64,000 nucleotides of DNA from Parafrankia sp041008525 (GTDB lineage Bacteria > Actinomycetota > Actinomycetes > Frankiales > Frankiaceae), in the NCBI RefSeq assembly GCF_041008525.1, contig NZ_JBFLUG010000031.1:1-64000 (forward strand), written 5' to 3'. Each line of letters begins with the position of its first letter. Positions within the stretch are counted from its first letter, which is position 1. Shown here in pieces: positions 48,470 to 55,579 of this stretch. The notes under the pieces are model-generated. The model was not told where the DNA came from. It was given only the letters and a program-made list of their open reading frames with translations, and did no database searches. Made by a program: the position numbers and the translations under genes.

Positions 48470-49039
48470 ATGCGGTGGGAGGATCTCTTCTCGGATCTTG
48501 AGCTGCAGTGGGAGGCGGCCGAGGCGGCCGAGCTTGAGGCGGAGATTGCCGACCGCAGCCGGCGGGAGGCCGCCTACCTCCGGATGCTCGACCGGATGCG
48601 GCCCGCGGTGGGCGCGGAAGTCCGCTGCCTGCTACGTGGAGGGCAGGGCCCGGGCCCGCTCGCCATCACCGGCAGGCTCTCGGCGCTCGGGGTGGACTGG
48701 CTGCTGGTCAGTGAGACCGGCTCGACCGAGGTACTGGTACCTCGCGCCTCGTTGCTCGCGGTTCGCGGGTTGACGACCATCTCGGCGCAGCCCGGCCACG
48801 AGGGGCGTCTGGCCGCTCGCCTCGACCTGCGGCACGTCGTGCGTGGGCTGGTCCGTGACCGGAGCGTCTGTGCGGTCGCGCTGCTCGGTGGCGCGGTGCT
48901 CACCGGGACGCTGCTGCGTGTCGGCGCGGACTTCCTTGAGCTCGCCGAGCACCCGCTGGGGGAGTTCGCGCGCCGCAATGACGTTCGCTCCGGCTGGACG
49001 GTGCCCTTCGACGGGCTCGCCTACATCCGGAGAAGCTGA
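48470..49039 (+). CDS. Conserved protein of unknown function
   Basis: This is a 189-residue protein. ATG 48470 is chosen over ATG 48452 because GGAGGAA lies 9 nt upstream of it. An acidic helical N-terminus (MRWEDLFSDLELQWEAAEAAELEAEI) is followed by two beta-rich halves. The first runs GAEVRCLLRGGQGPGPLAITGRL to VLVPRASLLAVRGL, and the second AVALLGGAVLTGTLLRVGADFLELAEH to VPFDGLAYIRRS. The second half has the strand spacing of an Sm-like barrel, but this is a loose likeness. It has no signal peptide or cysteine cluster. Confidence 0.65.
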   Translation: MRWEDLFSDLELQWEAAEAAELEAEIADRSRREAAYLRMLDRMRPAVGAEVRCLLRGGQGPGPLAITGRLSALGVDWLLVSETGSTEVLVPRASLLAVRGLTTISAQPGHEGRLAARLDLRHVVRGLVRDRSVCAVALLGGAVLTGTLLRVGADFLELAEHPLGEFARRNDVRSGWTVPFDGLAYIRRS

Positions 49040-49061
49040 GACCGGGCGAGGCAGGCTCGGG

Positions 49062-49298
49062 TCAGTCGTCGGGCATGGCCTCGTTGCGGCTCATCGGGTT
49101 CGCCGCGACGAAGGCCCGGGTCTGCTCGTAGGCGCGCTGGATGTAGGCCTCGAGCTCGGTCCGCTCGACCCGCCACTGCCCGCGCCCGCCGATCTTGATC
49201 GCCGGGAGCTCACCAGAGCGGACGAGCGCGTATGTCTGGCTGGCAGAGATGTTGAGGATCTCCGCGACATCGCTGAGCTGAAGGAAGCGGTCGTTCAT
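49062..49298 (-). CDS. Excisionase-family helix-turn-helix protein
   Basis: This is a 78-residue DNA-binding protein from ATG 49298, with AGAGGGGG 6 nt upstream. It is a MerR-like winged helix of the excisionase/BldC size class: FLQLSDVAEILNISASQTYALVRSGELPAIKIGGRGQWRVERTELEAYIQ (over residues 5-54). No integrase or attachment site is nearby, so a chromosomal regulator is more likely than a phage excisionase. It is divergent from the cpaB-like gene. Confidence 0.85.
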   Translation of the reverse strand: MNDRFLQLSDVAEILNISASQTYALVRSGELPAIKIGGRGQWRVERTELEAYIQRAYEQTRAFVAANPMSRNEAMPDD

Positions 49299-49748
49299 CA
49301 ACGCCCCCTCTCCGGTGATGGTCGGCGCGTCTTCCCTGTGTATCAGAGTTTCCGCGTGACATCGCGTTCGAATGCCTCGGCTTGTGGATAACTGCACGCG
49401 ATACCGCTTGATGAGCTGCCTCCTGGCAGCTGCTGTCGACCCGAAGAAGCAACGACGGGCGGGTCCGAACCGGTGGCGCCGGGCTTCCCGCCACCCGCTG
49501 CGCGGGTCGTCGTCCCAGGTCAGGGGCTTCCTCGGCCACCGCCTGTCCAGCAGGCTTATGCCCCGGACGGCTACGACGCATCGTGAGGGCACCGCCAGGC
49601 GTCTTATGTACGGGAAGCAGACCAGGCGGCCATAGTGACCGGTTAGGCCGTTATGGCCGACAGGACCGGTTGGCGGTTGTCGACCACGTACGCTCTGCGA
49701 CCGTAGGGTTCGAGAGTGCCGAGGCGTCGGCGAGTTGAGGAGGGCCTG
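49299..49748. other. Divergent intergenic region with a DnaA-box sequence
   Basis: This 450-bp gap lies between the HTH gene and the cpaB-like gene. TGTGGATAA at 49383-49391 is the reverse complement of the consensus DnaA box TTATCCACA, but it is single. The last 120 bp are lower in G+C and contain GACCGGTTAGGCC and related short repeats. No small gene is supported. Confidence 0.4.
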
Positions 49749-50549
49749 GTGACCGAGCTGACCATCGCACCGGCGCGGCCGGAGCCGACCCCACCGGTGC
49801 CGCCGTCGCCGCCGGCGCGCCGGCTCGGCCGCCGCCGGTGGCGCGACTCCCGGCTGCTCGTCGGCGTCCTGCTGGTGCTCGTGTCCGTTGTCGCCGGCGC
49901 CCGCCTGTTCACAGCGGCGGACCAGACCCGCCAGTGGGTGGTCGCCGCGGCAGACCTCCCGGCGGGGCACCTGATCGTCGAGAGGGACCTGCGCACGGTC
50001 AGCGCCCACCTCGACGGCGCCACCTCTGGCCGTTACTACCCCGGTGACCGCCGGGGTGACCTGGTCGGTGCCACCCTGGCCCGTCCGGTCACCGCGGGCG
50101 AGCTGGTCAGCGGTGCCGACTTCGCCGGCTCGGGAGCACCGGCGACGAGGCTGGTGCCGGTGATCGTCAAGTCCGGCCGGGTGCCCGCGCTCGCTCCGGG
50201 TGATCATGTGGACGTCTTCGTCTACCAGCCGGACGGCGCGCCACCCGCCGACGATGGCGGCGGCACGGGTGCGGAGGGCGCCGCGGGCACCGACGGTCCC
50301 GCGGCGGGAGAGCCGGTCACCGGTGGCGCCGGCGTGGAGATCCAGGTGCTGCACGACGTCGAGTTCGTCGCCGAGGACAGGCTGAGCGGTGGCGACCGGT
50401 CACTGTCGCTGCGGGTGCCGGTGGACGACGCCATCCGGGCTGTCGCCGCGTCCCAGAGCGAGCGGGTCGACGTCGTGAAGCTGGAGCGGGACGCCCGCGG
50501 CGAGGTCGGGTCGTCCGGCCCGTCCGCGGCGCCGGGGTACGGTCGGTGA
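49749..50549 (+). CDS. CpaB/RcpC-like SAF-domain protein of a Tad pilus
   Basis: This is a 266-residue protein. GTG 49749 lies 5 nt after AGGAGG; GTG 49716 is in frame upstream. A Pro/Arg-rich cytoplasmic lead is followed by one membrane helix (LLVGVLLVLVSVVAGARLF). The SAF domain includes WVVAAADLPAGHLIVERDLRTV and VGATLARPVTAGELVSGADF, then the periplasmic CpaB-like part (LVPVIVKSGRVPALAPGDHVDVFVY, VEIQVLHDVEFVAED). In Tad systems this protein assists passage of the pilus through the envelope. Its stop overlaps the next start by 4 nt. Confidence 0.8.
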   Translation: MTELTIAPARPEPTPPVPPSPPARRLGRRRWRDSRLLVGVLLVLVSVVAGARLFTAADQTRQWVVAAADLPAGHLIVERDLRTVSAHLDGATSGRYYPGDRRGDLVGATLARPVTAGELVSGADFAGSGAPATRLVPVIVKSGRVPALAPGDHVDVFVYQPDGAPPADDGGGTGAEGAAGTDGPAAGEPVTGGAGVEIQVLHDVEFVAEDRLSGGDRSLSLRVPVDDAIRAVAASQSERVDVVKLERDARGEVGSSGPSAAPGYGR

Positions 50550-51880
50550 GCCTGCCGATTCTGACCGCGGTCACGGACTCGGTCATCGAGGCCGGGCTGG
50601 TCTCGGCCTTCGACCGGCGTGATCTCGGTGTCACCGTCGTCCGCCGCTGTGTGGACCTGCCGGACCTGCTGGCCGCCGCGACGACCGGGGCGGCGCGGGC
50701 GGCGCTGCTCTCCGCAGACCTACGGCGGCTGGACCGGGACGCCCTGACTCGGCTGGCCGCTTCCGGTGTGGCCGTCGTCGGCCTGATCGCGCCAGGTGAC
50801 GAAGACGCCGACCGTCGGCTGCGTCAGCTCGGGGTGGCCGCGGTGATCCCCGCGGACGCCACCGCCGAAGTCGTCGCCTCCGCCGTCGTCGAGGCGACCC
50901 GTGCCCTGGCGGACATGGCCGCCCCGCCCGCACTTCCCCCAGCCTTCAGCGAGCCGCTCACCGGGTTCCGGGGTGCTGCTGCCCTCGCTCCGGCAGGGGC
51001 CGAGGCGAACGGCGCGGACGAGCCCGCCGAGCTCGTGGAGGGGCGGCTCATCGCCGTGTGGGGGCCGGTCGGCTCGCCCGGGCGCACCACAATCGCCCTC
51101 GGCCTCGCCGCCGAACTCGCCGGACTGGGCCAGTCGACCCTCCTCATCGACGCGGACTCCTACGGCGGCTCCATCGGCCAGCATGTCGGCCTGCTGGAGG
51201 AGGCACCGGGCCTCGCCGCCGCGGCCCGCTCGGCCAACCAGGGCCTGCTGGACGTTCCCCGGCTCGCGCTGCTGTGTCGCGATCTCGGTGGCGGGCTGCG
51301 AGTGCTGCCCGGGATCTCCCGGCCCTCGCGCTGGCCGGAGCTGCGTCCCGCATCGGTGGAGACAGTCCTCGCGCTGTCGCGCCGGCTGGCCTCCTTCGTG
51401 GTCGTCGACTGCGGCTTCTGCCTGGAGACGGACGAGGAGCTGTCGTTCGACACGGCCGCGCCGCGACGCAACGGCGCGACGCTGGCCGTCCTGGGTGCTG
51501 CCGACTCCGTGCTCGCGGTGGCGTCCGCGGAGCCGGTCGGCCTGGTGCGGTTCGTCCGGGGTCTGGCGGAGCTGCGTGAGGCGGTGCCCCTCGCCGACCC
51601 GTTGATCGTGGTCAACCGGCTGCGCGGGTCGGTGGTCGGAGGGGATCCCCGGCGGGAGGTATCGCGGGCGATGGCCCGTCACACCGGTCGTGAACCGGTC
51701 GCGCTGGTCCCGCACGACCTCACCGGCCTGGACGCCGCCGCTGCCTCAGGCCAGCTGCTGCGTGATATCGCCCCGACCTCACCGGCCCGGCTGGCGATAC
51801 GTGATCTGGCTGACCGTTTCGTCGGGGTCTCCGGCGGGGCGCGTCGTCGGCGCTCGTCCCTGCGTCGCGCCTCCCGCTGA
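50546..51880 (+). CDS. CpaE/TadZ-like P-loop ATPase
   Basis: This is a 444-residue protein. The N-terminal 125 residues resemble a receiver-like domain. The MinD/ParA-type ATPase begins near residue 170 (LIAVWGPVGSPGRTTIALG), then STLLIDADSYGGSIGQHVGLLEEAPGLAAA (in two parts), FVVVDCGF and LIVVNRLRG. The signature lysines of the deviant Walker A (KGGxGKT) are replaced by Gly and Arg. TadZ/CpaE proteins position the pilus machine at cell poles. Loss of the lysines suggests weak or altered ATP use. It is coupled to the cpaB-like gene by GTGA overlap. Confidence 0.8.
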   Translation: MSLPILTAVTDSVIEAGLVSAFDRRDLGVTVVRRCVDLPDLLAAATTGAARAALLSADLRRLDRDALTRLAASGVAVVGLIAPGDEDADRRLRQLGVAAVIPADATAEVVASAVVEATRALADMAAPPALPPAFSEPLTGFRGAAALAPAGAEANGADEPAELVEGRLIAVWGPVGSPGRTTIALGLAAELAGLGQSTLLIDADSYGGSIGQHVGLLEEAPGLAAAARSANQGLLDVPRLALLCRDLGGGLRVLPGISRPSRWPELRPASVETVLALSRRLASFVVVDCGFCLETDEELSFDTAAPRRNGATLAVLGAADSVLAVASAEPVGLVRFVRGLAELREAVPLADPLIVVNRLRGSVVGGDPRREVSRAMARHTGREPVALVPHDLTGLDAAAASGQLLRDIAPTSPARLAIRDLADRFVGVSGGARRRRSSLRRASR

Positions 51881-52472
51881 CGTCTGACGGGTCCGCCGCG
51901 AGACCGCGAACGGCACGCCGGAAGGTTGCTACGGGCCCGTCGTGACGTTGTGACGGGCCGGTGGTGGACGTGCCGACGGGCCGGTGGCGCGCCTGCCAGC
52001 GGCCGTGTCGGACCGCTTGAGGCCGAGTCGCTCCGGGCTGCGCATACCTGACAATGTGAATCAATTGGCGTGACATTCGGCTCAGTACGGTCTATTTCGC
52101 GTGACCGGCTGACGGTCGGCCTTCCGCATTGCCCTGTCCAGTGGGGCGGTGGCTGGTGGCGACCATGGTTACAGGGAGCGATTCGAGGGCATCGAATCGT
52201 CAAGCGGTTACCCGCGAGCAGTGGCGACACCCTGGCTTTGGGTGATAAGGAGGTCCAGGATCGCGTCCCGTGGTGAGTGGTCTGCTGCGGTTCGTGCAAA
52301 TCATGGTCGGTTAAGTGGTCGACTCGCCGCCATCCGCATCATTCGTCTGTCGGGTACTGAATCGTTGCTTTCGGGGACGTTACGTTAGTGTGTGCGTGGT
52401 CCGTCATCACGCAGGTCAGCGGGGTGGCAGAACACGTTGATCGCTCGTTCGAGACGGCTGGGGGTGTGTCGG
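51881..52472. other. bldD upstream region with several regulatory-looking elements
   Basis: This is a 592-bp gap, clearly lower in G+C from 52030 on. The direct repeat GACGGGCCGGTGG lies at 51952 and 51975. A perfect 8-5-8 inverted repeat (CGATTCGA-GGGCA-TCGAATCG) spans 52179-52199. A full-strength Shine-Dalgarno AAGGAGGT at 52247-52254 has no start codon at normal distance; a 14-codon frame (VVSGLLRFVQIMVG) begins 15 nt later at 52270. TAGTGT at 52386-52391 with TTGCTT at 52365-52370 is a weak promoter candidate. TCACGCAGGTCA at 52407-52418 equals the BldD consensus with one spacer base missing, which would fit autoregulation. Confidence 0.45.
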
Positions 52473-52970
52473 GTGAGCCGGGAGTACGCGAAGGCCGTGG
52501 GTGCCCGCCTGCGGGCAATCCGGATCCAGCAGGGGTTGTCGCTGCAGGGCGTTGAACAGAAGTCGCGTGGTCGGTGGAAGACCGCCGCGGTCGGTTCCTA
52601 TGAACGTGGCGACCGAATGATCAGCGTCCATCAGCTGTCCGAGCTCGCCGGATTCTACGGCGTTCCCGTCTCGGCGCTGCTGCCAAACGAGGATCAGCTG
52701 CCACCGCGGGAACGCAGACCACGAACGGTTCTTAACCTCGAGAAGCTTGCCGAGGCTCCGCCGGACTCGTCCGCACTGGTGCGGAGATGGGTCGCGCAGA
52801 TTCAGCGGCAGCGGGACGACTACGCGGGGCACGTGCTGTCGATCCGTGACGGCGACGTCCGCGCGCTGGCGTTGCTGCATGACACGACGCCGCAGGAGTT
52901 CGCCGAGCGACTCCGTACCTGGGGAGTGCTGGAGACCAGCTTCCCCGAGGAGCACGAGCCGCCGGAGTAA
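52473..52970 (+). CDS. bldD: Developmental master regulator BldD
   Basis: This is a 165-residue protein, two residues shorter than Streptomyces coelicolor BldD and colinear with it. The N-terminal helix-turn-helix domain reads EYAKAVGARLRAIRIQQGLSLQGVEQKSRGRWKTAAVGSYERGDR (in parts, residues 4-48). The C-terminal domain keeps the c-di-GMP signature RxD-x8-RxxD as R114, D116, R125 and D128. In streptomycetes a c-di-GMP tetramer bridges two BldD molecules, and the complex represses sporulation and division genes, including whiB-type genes and bldD itself. GTG 52473 is chosen by homology (VSREYAK); a GGGGGT stretch lies upstream. Confidence 0.95.
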   Translation: MSREYAKAVGARLRAIRIQQGLSLQGVEQKSRGRWKTAAVGSYERGDRMISVHQLSELAGFYGVPVSALLPNEDQLPPRERRPRTVLNLEKLAEAPPDSSALVRRWVAQIQRQRDDYAGHVLSIRDGDVRALALLHDTTPQEFAERLRTWGVLETSFPEEHEPPE

Positions 52971-53191
52971 GACGACGCCGTACGCGTGGCCGCCGTGGAA
53001 CCTGTCGCCGGATGCGCCGCCATCCGGAAGCGCCGCGGCGGAACGGGGCGGCCGACCCGGCACAACCGCCGGGTCGGCCGGGTTGTGACAGCAGAGGCGC
53101 GGACGGCCCGTGAGGGAGCGGCGACATCGGTGTCAGCGCACGCCCGGACCCGTGTGTGTGGCCGAAACACACCGCGCCGGGAGGTGACGCA

Positions 53192-54610
53192 ATGCCGAGG
53201 AAGCGGGCTTCGCGTAGGGGACTCGTGCTCGGTGCGGGCGGTGTGCTCGGCTCCGCCTGGATGATCGGAGCGCTGCGGGCGATCGAGGCGGAACAGGGCG
53301 TGGACGTCCGTGACCACGATGTGGTGGTGGGGACGTCCGCTGGTTCCGTGATCGCGGCGCTGCTCGGTCTCGGGATCGGCGCGGACGTGATGGTGAACTC
53401 CGAGCGGGGGGTCTTCGAACCGGGCTATCCCGTGTTGGACTACCGGGACCTGGGGGCTTCGCTGCCGCCGAGGCCGCGGATGCGGATGGGATCACCGCGC
53501 CTGCTCACCGCGAGCGCCCTGCATCCGCGCCAGACGACACCGATGGTCGCGCTCGCCGCGCTGCTGCCGCAGGGCCGTGGGCAGATCGCCGCCATCGGCG
53601 ACCTGGTGATCGCCGCTACCGAGCGGCTGGAACATCCGTTGGACCCGCTGGCGGCCAAGCGCTCGGCGGCAGTCCCGCCAGGCGCCCGGCGCGGACGCCA
53701 GCAGGAACCACTCGGGCCGAACGGCTGGCCTCTCCACCCGCAGCTGCACATCGTCGCCATGGACTTCGACACCGGCGGCCGGGTGCTGTTCGGGTCCGAG
53801 GGCGCCCCGCCGGCGCCGCTGTCCCACGCGGTGATGGCCTCGTGCGCGATTCCCGGCTGGTACGCACCGATCAGAATCAGCGGTCGGCGGTTCGTCGATG
53901 GTGGGACGCGATCGCCCGCGTCGCTGGACCTCCTCGCCGCCTCGAATCTGGACGAGGTGATGGTCCTGGCGCCGGCCTGCTCCTTTGAGAGTGACCGTCC
54001 ACGCAGCGCCGTCGCCCTCGTCGAGCGGCAGATGCGCCGGGCCGCGACCCGGCGGCTGGCCCGCGAGATCGAGCTCGTCCAGGCCGCCGGAATCAGGGTC
54101 ACGGTCCTGTGCCCGGGGCCGGAGGACCTCCAGGTCATCGGCGGCAACATGATGGACCTGACCAGGCGGGCCGAGGTGTTCGAGACATCGCTGCGCACCT
54201 CGACGGAGGCGCTGCGGGCGCTGCCGGCTCCGACCGCGAGCCCGGTCGCGCGCCCCGCACGGAGCACCACCGGCCCGCGGAGCACCACCGGTTCGCGGAA
54301 CGCCACGGGAACCGCCACGGGAACACGGGGGGCAACCGGGCCCACGCGGGCGGCCACTGCGTCCACCGCGGGGACGACGACTGGGTCGACGCGGGCCGGC
54401 ACCGGCCCGACCAGGCGGGCCACGGCTCCGGCGCAGGATGTTGTGCAGGGCGACACGGTGCCCACGCGCGGCCGCGCACCGGCGGCGCGCGGCGCGACCG
54501 GCCCGCGGGCGGCAGGAGGAACAACCCCGCGCACCGCCCGGGGAACGTCCCGCGGAGCGGCCGGTGACGGATCTCCGGAGGAGAACGCGGACCTGGGGCT
54601 GGTCGGCTGA
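53192..54610 (+). CDS. Patatin-like phospholipase
   Basis: This is a 472-residue protein from ATG 53192, with GGGAGG 7 nt upstream. The patatin fold is complete: oxyanion loop GAGGVLGSAW near residue 13, nucleophile elbow GTSAGS near 48, and the DGG aspartate in FVDGGTRSP. The family cleaves acyl esters from lipids. After about residue 350 comes a 120-residue tail of repeated Thr/Gly/Arg/Ala units (STTGPR, STTGSR, NATGTATGTRGATG), probably unfolded. No signal peptide is present, so it is cytoplasmic or membrane-associated. Confidence 0.88.
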   Translation: MPRKRASRRGLVLGAGGVLGSAWMIGALRAIEAEQGVDVRDHDVVVGTSAGSVIAALLGLGIGADVMVNSERGVFEPGYPVLDYRDLGASLPPRPRMRMGSPRLLTASALHPRQTTPMVALAALLPQGRGQIAAIGDLVIAATERLEHPLDPLAAKRSAAVPPGARRGRQQEPLGPNGWPLHPQLHIVAMDFDTGGRVLFGSEGAPPAPLSHAVMASCAIPGWYAPIRISGRRFVDGGTRSPASLDLLAASNLDEVMVLAPACSFESDRPRSAVALVERQMRRAATRRLAREIELVQAAGIRVTVLCPGPEDLQVIGGNMMDLTRRAEVFETSLRTSTEALRALPAPTASPVARPARSTTGPRSTTGSRNATGTATGTRGATGPTRAATASTAGTTTGSTRAGTGPTRRATAPAQDVVQGDTVPTRGRAPAARGATGPRAAGGTTPRTARGTSRGAAGDGSPEENADLGLVG

Positions 54611-54634
54611 GCGCGGGTTGCGACACTGTGCCGC

Positions 54635-55126
54635 ATGCGTGTCTACCTTCCCTCGACGCTGACCGCGGCCCGGGCCGTCCTGCGGGACCGGGCCGTGCCG
54701 GCCGGCACGGCCTTCGCGGTCACCCCGGCGTTGCGGGAGTGGTACAGCCAGTCGGACACCGAGGAGATGGAGTTCGTGGCGCTGCAGGGCGCTGCCCGGG
54801 CCTGCCTGCGGCTGCTCGACGCCGATCCGCAGGCCCCGCCCCGGCGGTTCGTCTTCGCGGCGGACGTGGACGAGCGGATTGTTCGCGTTCGCGATGACCT
54901 GGAGCGGGGCGCGGTCGAGATCCTCGAGCCCGTCCCGCTGGGTCTGGTGCGCGCGGTCCACACGGACGACCCGGCTGACACCGAGGCGCAGGACGCGGTG
55001 CGCGCCGCGGTCGAGGCCGTGCTCGAGTCCGATCTCGGCAGTGAGGACGCCGCCTTCGTCGTGGACGGCGCGGAGGGCTTCGAGCTCCTCTGGTTCGCCA
55101 CCCAGGAGCTTCCCGACCTCCTCTGA
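54635..55126 (+). CDS. DUF6912 family protein
   Basis: This is a 163-residue soluble protein starting at ATG 54635, 24 nt after the lipase stop, so probably cotranscribed with it. It has the conserved start MRVYLPSTLTAARAVL, then AFAVTPALREWYSQSDTEEMEFVALQGAARACLRLL (in two parts), RRFVFAADVD and FELLWFATQELPDLL. This set is typical of actinobacteria and has no known function. Confidence 0.75.
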   Translation: MRVYLPSTLTAARAVLRDRAVPAGTAFAVTPALREWYSQSDTEEMEFVALQGAARACLRLLDADPQAPPRRFVFAADVDERIVRVRDDLERGAVEILEPVPLGLVRAVHTDDPADTEAQDAVRAAVEAVLESDLGSEDAAFVVDGAEGFELLWFATQELPDLL

Positions 55127-55579
55127 TCCAGGGCGCGGTCGGCGTGGCCTGCGGTGATCCGCGGGCGGTTCACCGGGCGCCGGGCTGGGCGAACCCGCCT
55201 GCCCGGGACATGGCGCCAACCAATCGGAGCAACAACTGGTTGTCGCTGATTGCTGACCAGTTGCTTTCGAGGGACCCCGGAGCCGACGAGCGTAGTTCTG
55301 CTGCGTCCGTTGTGCGGGATCCGGCCTTGGGCGCCGTGGCGGTCATGTCGTCCCCGTGTTGCTTTTGGTGCCCCGCGGCGGGCGTCAGTCAACGCACCGA
55401 ATAGTGTTGTTGCTGAACTGGTTGCCCCCCCATGGCTGTTCTTGTGTGGGCATGCGTACAGCTCCGGTCACGGTCGGTCTGCGGCGTGTTCCACGGTTTT
55501 GCGGGGTCGGCGTCGGTGTTCCGTCGTGTGTTCCTTGGCCTCGGTCTATCTGTGGCGTGACGTAGGAGGCTGGTGAACG
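55127..55579. other. Intergenic region before the HhH protein
   Basis: This is a 453-bp gap, lower in G+C from 55200 on. CAACTGGT (55233-55240) and ACCAGTTG (55256-55263) form an 8-bp stem with a 15-nt loop followed by CTTTC, a possible terminator for the DUF6912 gene. A run of seven C's lies near 55424. The 400-500 part is T-rich on the plus strand. No reading frame is convincing. Confidence 0.35.

Noticed and set aside
49062..49298. Excisionase of an integrated element
   Set aside because: No integrase, attachment repeats, tRNA or phage genes lie nearby; a chromosomal HTH regulator is the simpler reading.
52247..52254. AAGGAGGT as the ribosome binding site of an extra gene
   Set aside because: No start codon lies 4-12 nt downstream and the nearest frame is 14 codons, so it is reported only as a leader feature.
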